Source: Euryarchaeota archaeon UBA91
GTDB lineage: Archaea > Thermoplasmatota > Poseidoniia > Poseidoniales > Poseidoniaceae
Direction of reading: 5' to 3'
DNA: 24,783 bases
Assembly (NCBI GenBank): GCA_002499705.1
Contig: DAMU01000088.1
Coordinates: 1-24,783 of the forward strand
Shown piece after piece: positions 15,148 through 22,990 of the stretch. How positions within the stretch are numbered: the stretch's first letter is position 1; each line of letters opens with the position of its first letter. The position numbers and the translations under genes were made by a program. The notes below the pieces were generated by a model. The model worked only from the letters and a program-made list of their open reading frames with translations. It was not told where the DNA came from and did not search any database.

Positions 15148-15576
15148 ATGGGTAGAGGACTCTTCGCAGGTGCTAAAATGGCAAAGGACCGTCAAAAGTT
15201 TCGCTGGTCAGACCGCCGATACAAGAAGCGTATGCTCAAGTCTCGAGCAAAACACGACCCTCTTGCAGGCTCTACACAAGCGAAGGGCATCGTTATTGAA
15301 AAAGTCGGTATTGAGGCCAAGCAGCCTAATTCTGGCATCCGCAAAGCAGTGAAAATTTCTCTGATCAAAAACGGTAACAAACTCACAGCATTCGCTCCCG
15401 GCGATGGTGCAATCAACTTCATCGATGAACACGATGAAGTTATGGTCGAGGGTATCGGTGGACGTATGGGTCGTTCATACGGAGATATTCCTGGTGTCCG
15501 ATACAAGGTCATTCAAGTCAACGGCGTTTCATTGAACGAAATGGTTCGTGGCCGAAAAGAAAAGCCAATCCGCTGA
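15148..15576 (+). CDS. rps12: Small ribosomal subunit protein uS12
   Basis: uS12 shapes the decoding centre of the 30S subunit. The 142-residue protein shows the archaeal form with KDRQKFRWSDRRYKKRM, the accuracy-centre loop EAKQPNSGIRKAV, FAPGDGAINFIDEHDEV, and the C-terminal GRSYGDIPGVRYKV and MVRGRKEKPIR. ATG 15148 is chosen because GGTGA stands five bases upstream and the product length fits archaeal uS12 (about 140-147). The open frame runs to 15019, but the added residues lie beyond the predicted transcription start. uS7 follows 11 bases later. Confidence 0.96.
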   Translation: MGRGLFAGAKMAKDRQKFRWSDRRYKKRMLKSRAKHDPLAGSTQAKGIVIEKVGIEAKQPNSGIRKAVKISLIKNGNKLTAFAPGDGAINFIDEHDEVMVEGIGGRMGRSYGDIPGVRYKVIQVNGVSLNEMVRGRKEKPIR

Positions 15577-15587
15577 GGTGTTAGAAT

Positions 15588-16226
15588 ATGTCCGAATCAG
15601 AAGTGGTAGTTGAAGAAGAACAAGAAGAAGTTGTCGTTGAAGACGTCCGACCTATTGCAGGTATCGGGACACTCGTTTTTGGCAAGTGGGATGCATCAGC
15701 AATCACCTGCAAAGACCCTGGACTTGCTCCTTACATCAATCTCACAACAGTTGGAGTCCCGCACACTGGTGGTCGGCACGCTAACGCATGGTTCGGTAAA
15801 GCGAAGTTATCTGTCGTAGAACGCTACATCAACAAACTCATGCGAACTGGACCTTACACTGGAAAGAAACAGGGTGCAATGAAGGCATTTGAAGCTGCTC
15901 TTGACGCAATCGCTGTAAAGACCGGAGAAAATCCACTTCAGATTTTCGTCAATGCTATTTGCAACGCTGCTCCAATGGAAGAGATTACTCGAATCAAATT
16001 CGGTGCGGTCTCACAGCCAAAGGCAGTCGACTCTTCACCTTCTCGACGCCTTGACGTCGCTCTACGTAACCTCGCTAAAGGTGCTCAACAAGGAACTCAC
16101 AAATCAAAGCGAACTTTGACCAACTGCGTAATCAATGAAATCTCCAAAGCATCTGCTGATGATGCTACTTCTTTTGCAGTGGCAAAGAAGGAAGAATTGG
16201 AACGCATCGCTTCCTCTGCTCGTTGA
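15588..16226 (+). CDS. rps7: Small ribosomal subunit protein uS7
   Basis: uS7 nucleates the 30S head and contacts E-site tRNA. The 212 residues include GRHANAWFGKAKLSVVERYINKLM-type residues at the archaeal N-domain, NPLQIFVNAICNAAPMEE, and the terminal CVINEISKASADDATSFAVAKKEE with an AR C-terminus, as in archaeal uS7. The first 20 or so residues are an acidic low-complexity extension (runs of Glu and Val) that is not part of the core fold. The gene is preceded by uS12 and followed by EF-2 after 147 bases. Confidence 0.96.
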   Translation: MSESEVVVEEEQEEVVVEDVRPIAGIGTLVFGKWDASAITCKDPGLAPYINLTTVGVPHTGGRHANAWFGKAKLSVVERYINKLMRTGPYTGKKQGAMKAFEAALDAIAVKTGENPLQIFVNAICNAAPMEEITRIKFGAVSQPKAVDSSPSRRLDVALRNLAKGAQQGTHKSKRTLTNCVINEISKASADDATSFAVAKKEELERIASSAR

Positions 16227-16265
16227 AGTCTATTCAAGCGATTTAGTTGCCATCAACAAGTGTTT

Positions 16266-16283
16266 GCGAAAGCCTTTTTTCGC
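16266..16283 (+). terminator. Possible hairpin and T-tract after uS7
   Basis: GCGAAA (16266-16271) pairs with TTTCGC (16278-16283), and a run of six T occupies 16275-16280. It lies 39 bases after the uS7 stop in the 147-base gap before EF-2. A T-rich tract fits archaeal termination, and partial read-through into EF-2 would be likely. Confidence 0.35.
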
Positions 16284-16373
16284 TCACTGTCGCCCCGAAC
16301 CGTTTGTTCGTTGCGAGTCACTTAAGAACCCCTTTCCGGTGGCCGATAATGACGAGAAGTCACGGGTGATTCC

Positions 16374-18581
16374 ATGGGCCGAAAGGAAGATAATATTAAC
16401 AAAGCAACCGAAGTCATGCATATTTTACCTCAAATTCGTAATTTATGTATTGCTGCACACATTGACCACGGGAAGACTACCTTATCGGACAACCTCATTG
16501 CTGGTGCAGGAATGATGTCCAGTGATCTTGCTGGTGCTGCTCGTGTACTGGACTTCGATGAGCAAGAATCTGCTCGTGGTATTACCATTAACGCAGCATC
16601 TGCTTCTATGGTTCACGCTGTTGAAGGAACTGATTTCCTTATCAATCTCATCGACACACCAGGTCACGTTGACTTTGGTGGCGACGTTACACGCGCTATG
16701 CGTGCTGTTGACGGATGTTTCATTCTAGCATGCGCAGTAGAAGGGCCAATGCCTCAAACCGAAACTGTTGTTCGCCAAGCTCTCAAAGAAAAGGTCAAGC
16801 CAGTTCTTTTCATTAACAAAGTCGACCGACTGATTAACGAATTGCAAGTGACTCCTGAAGACATGATGGCTCGATTTACTGAAACCATCAAAAAAGTGAA
16901 CCGACTTATTGGTCAGTTCGCTCCTGAAGAATTCAAGAAGAGCTGGCAAGTCAGTGTCATGGACGGAACTGTTGCGTTCGGTAGTGCATACCACAACTGG
17001 GGTATTACCATCCCATACATGAAAAAGTCCGGTGTATCGATGACTCAAATTTTCGAATACTGTAACAATGAAGATCAAAAGACGCTCGCATCCAAGGCGC
17101 CTGTTCACGAAGTTCTCTTGGACATGGCAGTTACTAAGCTCCCAGGACCTGTTGAGGCACAACCATACCGTATCCCGAACATTTGGACTGGCGATCTTGA
17201 CTCCGAGATTGGTAAGGCAATGGTCAGTTGTGACCCTGAAGCAGAACTTGCAATGATGATTACCAAAATTTGGATGGACCCACACGCTGGTGAAGTCGCT
17301 GTTGGACGTATTTATTCAGGGGCAATATCTCAGGGTGAATCTGTTTTCGCAATCGGTGCTGCAAAAGCAGAACGTGTTCAGCAAGTGAGTATGATGGTCG
17401 GTGGAGATCGAATTACTGTTCCAAAGGTTGTAGCAGGAAACATCGCTGCTCTTACCGGTATTCGCTCCGCAGCTGCAGGTGTAACCCTTTCACGTGACAA
17501 AGATTTCACTCCGTTCGAAGCAATTCGACACTACTCGGATCCTGTTGTCACCGTTGCAGTTGAACCTAAGAGTATGAAGGACCTTCCAAAGTTCATTGAC
17601 GCTCTACGTTCCCTTGCTAAGGCTGACGCATCTCTCCAAGTCACAACCAACCAAGAAACCGGTGAAGCTCTGCTTGCCGGTATGGGTGAGTTGCACTTGG
17701 AAATTACCGTTTACCGAATTGAAGAAGAACAGAACATCAAAGTGAGTGTAAGCCCACCTATCGTTGTTTATCGTGAAGGTATTCAAGGTAGCAATCGTGG
17801 ACATGCGTTTGAAGGTAAATCACCAAACCGCCACAACCGTTTCTTCTTTGAAATTGAAGCCCTCACTCCTGAAGTTGTCGCAGCTCTCCGTGCTGGAGAT
17901 CTTGGCTCTGGAACCATTCGACCGAATGACGCAAAGGAAGTCGGCCGTAAGTTCGGTGAACTCGGAATGGACAAAGATTTGATGCGAAAAATTTACGCTA
18001 TCAATGGTTCCAATGTTCTTGTGAATGATACTAAGGGTATTCAGGGTCTTCACGAAACTCGTGAATTGATTATTGAAGCATTCAATGGTGTATGTTCGAA
18101 GGGTCCAATCGCTGATGAACCGGTTCAAGGAATGTTTGTTCGGCTCGTAGATGCAAAACTGCACGAGGACGCTATTCACCGTGGACCTGCCCAAACAATT
18201 CCTGCCGTTCGCAACGGAATTAAGGGTGCAATGATGAGAGCACGAACAGTTCTTCTCGAACCTATGCAGAAGGCGTTCGTTTCAGTTCCTAATGACTGGC
18301 TTGGTCAAGTAACCCGAGAAGTCACGAACCGAAGAGGAATTATTGAAGACATGCCATCGGAAGGAGAAGTTACTACCGTTGTCGGTGTTCTTCCAATCGC
18401 TGAAACCTTTGGATTCTCTAACGACATTCGTGCTGCATCTCAGGGTCGAGCAGTTTGGAACACCGAGAACCTCGGTTTCGAAATGCTCCCTCCTCAACTG
18501 TTTGACAAAGTTGTCGGCCAAATTCGAACACGTAAAGGCCTCAAGCCAGAACCTTACCCGGAATCATACTACGCTGAGTGA
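16374..18581 (+). CDS. fusA: Elongation factor 2 (aEF-2)
   Basis: EF-2 is the GTPase that drives translocation. The 735-residue protein is full length and has the G1 loop AHIDHGKTT (residues 28-36), switch I with RGITI, DTPGHVDF, and the NKVD specificity motif. The C-terminal tip reads HEDAIHRGPAQTIPAVRNG, and His602 there is the expected diphthamide residue, so the product is a substrate of the Dph pathway, whose last enzyme is encoded at 4566-5231. GGTGAT lies three to four bases before ATG 16374. It follows uS12 and uS7 as in many archaea, but the usual EF-1 alpha and uS10 genes do not follow. Confidence 0.97.
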   Translation: MGRKEDNINKATEVMHILPQIRNLCIAAHIDHGKTTLSDNLIAGAGMMSSDLAGAARVLDFDEQESARGITINAASASMVHAVEGTDFLINLIDTPGHVDFGGDVTRAMRAVDGCFILACAVEGPMPQTETVVRQALKEKVKPVLFINKVDRLINELQVTPEDMMARFTETIKKVNRLIGQFAPEEFKKSWQVSVMDGTVAFGSAYHNWGITIPYMKKSGVSMTQIFEYCNNEDQKTLASKAPVHEVLLDMAVTKLPGPVEAQPYRIPNIWTGDLDSEIGKAMVSCDPEAELAMMITKIWMDPHAGEVAVGRIYSGAISQGESVFAIGAAKAERVQQVSMMVGGDRITVPKVVAGNIAALTGIRSAAAGVTLSRDKDFTPFEAIRHYSDPVVTVAVEPKSMKDLPKFIDALRSLAKADASLQVTTNQETGEALLAGMGELHLEITVYRIEEEQNIKVSVSPPIVVYREGIQGSNRGHAFEGKSPNRHNRFFFEIEALTPEVVAALRAGDLGSGTIRPNDAKEVGRKFGELGMDKDLMRKIYAINGSNVLVNDTKGIQGLHETRELIIEAFNGVCSKGPIADEPVQGMFVRLVDAKLHEDAIHRGPAQTIPAVRNGIKGAMMRARTVLLEPMQKAFVSVPNDWLGQVTREVTNRRGIIEDMPSEGEVTTVVGVLPIAETFGFSNDIRAASQGRAVWNTENLGFEMLPPQLFDKVVGQIRTRKGLKPEPYPESYYAE

Positions 18582-18586
18582 GATGC

Positions 18587-19048
18587 ATGAGTGGCTCAGT
18601 TGTGGGCCTATTTGTTGCCCCCAATGGCGGGGTTCCAAAATCAGAAGTGACCAACTTACTTGTTCGTGAACATGGATGTATTGGAGACAAGCAAAACGAC
18701 CTGAAACATCACGGTGGACCAAATCGTGCGGTTTGCTTGTTCAGTTCCGAAGTACTTTCCGAACTCTCAAGCGAAGGACATCCAATCTTTCCGGGTTCAG
18801 TAGGTGAAAATGTATTGGTTCAAGGAATTGATTGGACCACCATACAGGTTGGGAGTCAATTTCATTTTCAAAATGTAATTTTGGAAATTACTTCAGACGC
18901 CCCACCATGTCGTACAATCAAAGAATCTTTCTCAAACGGGAACTTTTCGCGAATTTCAGTAAAAAAACACCCGTTTTCAGCACGTTGGTACGCTAAAGTG
19001 ATTCAAAGTGGAGAACTTGTAACTGATGAGATGGTTACAATCAACTGA
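18587..19048 (+). CDS. MOSC domain protein
   Basis: MOSC domains occur in molybdenum-cofactor sulfurases and in small stand-alone proteins such as YiiM that handle sulfur or hydroxylated substrates with Mo cofactor. The 153 residues show the typical order: GCIGDKQNDLKHHGGPNRAV, then FPGSVGENVLVQGIDW, then a strand leading to the conserved cysteine in APPCRTI, and a final RWYAKVIQSGEL. ATG 18587 lies only five bases after the EF-2 stop, so it is likely co-transcribed with EF-2, with no evident functional link. A partner redox protein is not seen nearby. Confidence 0.85.
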   Translation: MSGSVVGLFVAPNGGVPKSEVTNLLVREHGCIGDKQNDLKHHGGPNRAVCLFSSEVLSELSSEGHPIFPGSVGENVLVQGIDWTTIQVGSQFHFQNVILEITSDAPPCRTIKESFSNGNFSRISVKKHPFSARWYAKVIQSGELVTDEMVTIN

Positions 19049-20798
19049 TTCTCTTCAGTTGGAAATCGGTGAGTTCACGCAAAGCACGCATTGCTGGACT
19101 TTGGGGGATTCTATCCAGGCAAGCGTGTGCTTTGGCATGGTATTCAACAGCTCTCTTCCTTGCGTAGTCTATTGAACCCAAATTGCCCAGAGCAATGAGT
19201 GCATTTTGAATTGATTCAGGATCGGCATCTTCACCCTTTCCTAAGGCTGCAAGAAGTGTGGTCTTATCGTCACTGTCTGGCTGTGAAAGCGCATGTATAA
19301 CCATCAGTGTGCGCTTGCCTTGGGCAATGTCTGAACCAGCAGGTTTGCCAAGAACGTCTGAATCTGAAAGAACATCGATTAAATCATCCATCAATTGGAA
19401 ACAGAGGCCCACTGCAAGTCCCCAGTCTGCCATACAATCGATGATGTCTTGGTCTGCTCCGGCCATACGGGCGCCAATTTCTGCACATGTAAGGAACATA
19501 ACTGCGGTTTTACCCTCAATCATTTCGATGTAATCTTCTTCGGAAACGGCCAATTCATCCTCAAACTCGATATCCATTTGTTGCCCTTCACTTACTCTAC
19601 GAACCATCCAAGCAATCCGGTTAACAAGTGGTGCGACATCCTTGTCTTCCAGTCCTTCTGCTTGAACTAAACTTTCGAAAGCAATAGCAAGCATAGCATC
19701 GCCAGCATTTATCGCTGTAGGGAGGTCAAATTCAATGTGGACTGCATTTCGACCTCTTCGAACATCATCATCATCCATGATATCATCATGAACCAGTGTG
19801 AAATTGTGAACAGTTTCGATTGCAGCGCCTACATCGAGCATACCTGAATGCGTATCTCCTACCGCTTTACCAACAAGCCATGGCAAAGTAGCACGAAGAC
19901 GTTTACCTCCACCGTGAATGAGGTGAGTCATGGCAGCAGCTAACCGCTCGTGGCGTGATGCCATGAGACTGTTCATTATTCGCTCCTCAACCAAAGGCTT
20001 CACCTCAAGAACTGAAACATTGAGGCCTGCACCTTCTGCACCAGGGAGCATGTGTGTGACATCACCCATATCATGGATTTCATCGTCAGCAAGTTCGGCT
20101 AATGCTGAACTGTTTCCTGCAGCATCCCACCAATCTTTGGTCATGATGAGTGCTGCAATGCATCGGAACCAAGGGGCAATTGAACCGTTTTGTGGATTTT
20201 CTTCAACCAGCATTTCTTCCAGTTCATCAAAGGTAACCCAAGCAACTTCCGATACTTCATTTGGATTCGGTTTGAGTTCGACATCCACTTTTGCAACCAG
20301 TATGTGGTCAACTTCTCTCTCGATCCAAGTTTCATTCATGCGTGCAGAGTAACGCATTTTTGTCATAAAGTGGAAATCATCTGTCGAAAGTGAATCGGGT
20401 GATATTCCGAGTTCTTGCTCCATCTTTCGTATGGCTGCATTCTTCACACCAAGATTGTCTTCTTCGATGAGTTCTGATTCTGAATGCAGAGGATGAGAGC
20501 AGCAAGAGTTTGCCCAAACCCCTGGGAACGTAACTTTGTCATCAGCTCTGCGTTGAAGAAGCAAACGGTTTTCGGCATCGAAAAGTAGGACACTGAATGC
20601 CCGATGCAGAGCGCCAGCATCCCTATGTGCTGAGATTTTAGAAACTGGGCCGATGACTTCGTCTTTTTCAGTTACCTGAATTATGGACTCAGCCATGAGT
20701 TGGGATTGCACTGAATCAGCACCAATTTCTGCAAGCAAACCTTGTTCAGAATCAGACAGTTCAACGGTTGGAACATCGGAAATATCGTAGCCAGCCAT
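19041..20798 (-). CDS. Fusion of type I IPP isomerase and polyprenyl (GGPP) diphosphate synthase
   Basis: One 585-residue frame joins two consecutive isoprenoid enzymes. Residues about 36-222 are a Nudix-type isopentenyl diphosphate isomerase: HRAFSVLLFD, FPGVWANSCCSHPL with the catalytic Cys100, and WIEREVDHIL with the catalytic glutamate. An acidic linker (about 225-265) leads to a trans-prenyltransferase with GGGKRLR (296-302), the first Asp-rich motif DDIMD (338-342) then RRGR, and the second Asp motif DDLID (471-475). Phe333, five residues before the first motif, is typical of archaeal C20-making synthases. The enzyme should turn IPP into DMAPP and on to GGPP for membrane lipids. It lies downstream of the IPK gene. 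Confidence 0.95.
   Translation of the reverse strand: MAGYDISDVPTVELSDSEQGLLAEIGADSVQSQLMAESIIQVTEKDEVIGPVSKISAHRDAGALHRAFSVLLFDAENRLLLQRRADDKVTFPGVWANSCCSHPLHSESELIEEDNLGVKNAAIRKMEQELGISPDSLSTDDFHFMTKMRYSARMNETWIEREVDHILVAKVDVELKPNPNEVSEVAWVTFDELEEMLVEENPQNGSIAPWFRCIAALIMTKDWWDAAGNSSALAELADDEIHDMGDVTHMLPGAEGAGLNVSVLEVKPLVEERIMNSLMASRHERLAAAMTHLIHGGGKRLRATLPWLVGKAVGDTHSGMLDVGAAIETVHNFTLVHDDIMDDDDVRRGRNAVHIEFDLPTAINAGDAMLAIAFESLVQAEGLEDKDVAPLVNRIAWMVRRVSEGQQMDIEFEDELAVSEEDYIEMIEGKTAVMFLTCAEIGARMAGADQDIIDCMADWGLAVGLCFQLMDDLIDVLSDSDVLGKPAGSDIAQGKRTLMVIHALSQPDSDDKTTLLAALGKGEDADPESIQNALIALGNLGSIDYARKRAVEYHAKAHACLDRIPQSPAMRALRELTDFQLKRIS
19042..19061. terminator. Hairpin spanning convergent stops of the MOSC and IDI-GGPPS genes
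   Basis: CAACTGA (19042-19048) pairs perfectly with TCAGTTG (19055-19061) around a TTCTCT loop. The left arm holds the TGA of the MOSC gene and most of the opposing stop; the two genes overlap by eight bases. A bidirectional 3'-end signal is likely. Confidence 0.45.
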
Positions 20799-20896
20799 GT
20801 GAACCCCAGTATCAATGGATTCGCGGTCGCTACATGAAGAGTTCTCTTCTATCTGTTGAGATTGAGTGATAAGTTCTCAATGCGAAAGGACGTAGT

Positions 20897-21721
20897 TCAC
20901 TGTTTTGCAGTTACTCTTGTCCCGCGTACATCATTTCCAAGCATTGCATTGAGAACACGTCCAGCTTTGCCCCCATTTACCATGGTCACTTCAACTTCAT
21001 GTGATGCAACCAGAGCGCCTCGCGCTGCTTTGAGCCCTATTCCCCCTGTCACATCAATTTGTGATTGATGCGTTCCCTCAAATTCAATGCCAGGATACCA
21101 ATTTTCGATCAGGTCATCGTCGTCGGCCTGCTCTGGCGGCACTCGCAAAATCCCATCAACTCCTTTGATGGCGAAGACTAATCTCTGAACGCCCGGTAAT
21201 TCTACTGCTAAGCGCACTACAAGGTCATCACCAGAGAGAATTCCAAATTGTTCATTCCCTTCAACATCAACAATGTCACCGAAGGTAACATGCACTTGAC
21301 CTGGTTCATGTTGGTGAAAACGATTGAGGTCTCCAGTAAAACCCGGTCCCGTATTTTGTGCCCAAAGGTGAGGTGGATGAACGATTGGTGTGATGTTTTT
21401 TTGTTCAAGGGCATGGCATACATGTGCATTGAGTTCTAACATCTCTTGACGAACGGTATGTACTGCTTCTCTCTGAGTTGTGCACACCCCATCGCTGTTG
21501 AACTCAGCATCGAGGAGTAATCCTTCATTGAGCCGCCAATGTTTTGCACGCAGGTGGCCAAATGAACCAGCACCGTGTACCAATATGACATCAATGCCAT
21601 TCTTTTGACAAACGACAATAGTTTCTGCAAGTTGTTCTAAAATCGCCAAGTTGGGAGTGCAGAGCGATGATTTTTCAGTGATAAGTCCGCCACCCCATTT
21701 GATGACAACACGCTCACGCAT
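20897..21721 (-). CDS. Isopentenyl phosphate kinase
   Basis: IPK phosphorylates isopentenyl phosphate to IPP, the last step of the archaeal-type mevalonate routes. The 274-residue amino-acid-kinase-fold protein has VIKWGGGLITEK at the N-terminus (K8 and the glycine loop), VHGAGSFGH (48-56) with the substrate-binding His56 that distinguishes IPKs, VTFGD, and SGDDLVVRLA for ATP and metal binding. Start ATG 21721 fits family N-termini; ATG 21769 upstream would add 16 unconserved residues. It stands 98 bases upstream of the IDI-GGPPS fusion on the same strand, forming a short pathway unit IP to IPP to DMAPP to GGPP. Confidence 0.93.
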   Translation of the reverse strand: MRERVVIKWGGGLITEKSSLCTPNLAILEQLAETIVVCQKNGIDVILVHGAGSFGHLRAKHWRLNEGLLLDAEFNSDGVCTTQREAVHTVRQEMLELNAHVCHALEQKNITPIVHPPHLWAQNTGPGFTGDLNRFHQHEPGQVHVTFGDIVDVEGNEQFGILSGDDLVVRLAVELPGVQRLVFAIKGVDGILRVPPEQADDDDLIENWYPGIEFEGTHQSQIDVTGGIGLKAARGALVASHEVEVTMVNGGKAGRVLNAMLGNDVRGTRVTAKQ

Positions 21722-21824
21722 GTTTCGACCAAGGGTGAATGGCTCATGAGGATGACCCTTGATTTTCATTCAAATCACAGTTTTTCCACCAAGCATTGAT
21801 GACCCACCGAGTCAACCAGTAAGT

Positions 21825-22160
21825 ATGTCCGATGGTCCAACGCTGAGTGACTTCATGCGTCATCTCCAAGCCGTTCTTGAAGAATCAGAAGAAATCGCCG
21901 ACCGAACTGAACGGGAATCTCGTCAACTTCAAATCGAGTCTGCTATTCAAGAGGCCATAATTTTCGGAAATCGTTTCCGAGAACTCAAGGAACATGGTAT
22001 CGATCCTCTTCACATCGTACTTCCGAATTCTCGCGAAGAAGCACCACAGCATGTCTCAAAGCTGGATACACTAAGTATCAGCGGTGCACTCTGTAAAGAA
22101 TGTGGAGCACGGCTTGAAAATGACCTTGATTTCTGCCCCTCGTGTGGAGCAAAGCGCTGA
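21825..22160 (+). CDS. Small coiled-coil protein with C-terminal zinc ribbon
   Basis: This 111-residue protein is not assigned to a known family. The first 75 residues are mainly charged helix (QAVLEESEEIADRTERESRQ region), probably a short coiled coil. They are followed by a C-terminal zinc ribbon with two CxxC knuckles, CKECG and CPSCG. Such an arrangement suits a small nucleic-acid- or protein-binding adaptor. ATG 21825 is preferred; the frame is open to 21759 but overlaps the divergent IPK gene. Its stop is immediately adjacent to the stop of kptA on the opposite strand. Confidence 0.7.
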   Translation: MSDGPTLSDFMRHLQAVLEESEEIADRTERESRQLQIESAIQEAIIFGNRFRELKEHGIDPLHIVLPNSREEAPQHVSKLDTLSISGALCKECGARLENDLDFCPSCGAKR

Positions 22161-22178
22161 TCATTCTTCTTCTTGCTC
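22147..22178. terminator. Weak hairpin spanning convergent stops of the zinc-ribbon gene and kptA
   Basis: GAGCAA (22147-22152) pairs with TTGCTC (22173-22178) over a 20-base loop holding both adjacent stop codons. The loop is pyrimidine-rich on the plus strand, which could help termination. The stem alone is weak. Confidence 0.25.
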
Positions 22179-22883
22179 TTCAAGTTCCCACTGAGCGATA
22201 ATTTCCAAAACCATTGGATCATCTGCTTCAATGCGATAGAGGTATTCGCCTGGCATTTCATCAACCAAGAATACGGTTTTACCTGCTCGATAGATGATGT
22301 GTCCGTCCGCAATTGCACGAACTGTATCAACTTCAAGAATGGCTGGGCGGTTGATTTGGGCGGAGCCTTTGTATCCTGCTTCCATTGCGTTTGAGATGCT
22401 TCGTGAGAGGTGAATGTTCTTTCGATCGCCGGTTGTAATTCCGAGTTCCTTGATGGTCTCAACTTGTTCTTCTTCACAAGGCCAATACAATGCTTCAGGA
22501 ATTTGGTCTGTTGGAAGGTCAAGTTCAAGTTCAATGGAGTGACCGTAAGTTGCTCGAATCATTTCTCCTTCAACTTGGTATCTTCCTTTGTCATCGGAAT
22601 TAGCAATTGCAGAGAAATGCCAGCCCCTTAACCAGTGATAGTGTCGACGTTGCTTTGAAATCGATTCAGAGAGTTCTCGGCTGTTAACCCATCCATTGAT
22701 GTCCATTTCCACATTGAATTTTTCTGGAGCGTGACGCAAAACGAGCGCAAGCATTCGACCAAGTGAATTTGCTTCACGGTCGCTCATGATGAATTTTCCT
22801 TCTTCATTGCAGATGTGGCAATTCGGGCCAGTGAAGAATCCGTTGTTTATTTTACAAGACCGTTCTCGACATTGTCGTAGCAT
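22161..22883 (-). CDS. kptA: RNA 2'-phosphotransferase Tpt1/KptA
   Basis: KptA transfers an internal RNA 2'-phosphate to NAD+, giving ADP-ribose 1''-2''-cyclic phosphate. The 240 residues start with a small zinc-binding segment (C5, C10, C22 and C25 around FFTGPNCHICNEEGKF) that many archaeal KptA proteins carry. The catalytic domain follows, with LRH (R50-H51), RATYGHS (R110, H115) and IHLSRS. The usual RAxQGHS motif has Tyr in place of Gln. ATG 22883 is chosen because the cysteine-rich N-terminus begins there; the frame continues to 22931 without family features. The C-terminus is glutamate-rich. The gene is divergent from the thiolase gene. Confidence 0.9.
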   Translation of the reverse strand: MLRQCRERSCKINNGFFTGPNCHICNEEGKFIMSDREANSLGRMLALVLRHAPEKFNVEMDINGWVNSRELSESISKQRRHYHWLRGWHFSAIANSDDKGRYQVEGEMIRATYGHSIELELDLPTDQIPEALYWPCEEEQVETIKELGITTGDRKNIHLSRSISNAMEAGYKGSAQINRPAILEVDTVRAIADGHIIYRAGKTVFLVDEMPGEYLYRIEADDPMVLEIIAQWELEEQEEE

Positions 22884-22972
22884 ATTCTGAGGGGAGTGGA
22901 GCGTGTTCTTAGACTCTACGGGTGGTTCCAACGGTTTTCATGCTCGATTTTGACCGACTTACTCAAGTGCTG

Positions 22973-22987
22973 ACTCCTCTTGGGAGT
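22973..22987 (+). promoter_or_regulatory. Small hairpin enclosing the thiolase ribosome binding site
   Basis: ACTCC (22973-22977) pairs with GGAGT (22983-22987) around a 5-base loop, and the right arm is the Shine-Dalgarno GGAGTG that lies four bases before ATG 22991. A short stem like this might modulate initiation, but 5 bp is near chance level. Confidence 0.3.
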
Positions 22988-22990
22988 GTC

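Noticed and set aside
16725..17285. 186-residue open frame antisense to EF-2
   Set aside because: It lies wholly within a strongly conserved coding gene, shows no family motifs and has no ribosome binding site; it is a shadow of the EF-2 frame.
22010..22534. 174-residue open frame overlapping kptA and the zinc-ribbon gene
   Set aside because: It overlaps two better supported genes and its translation has no recognisable domain.
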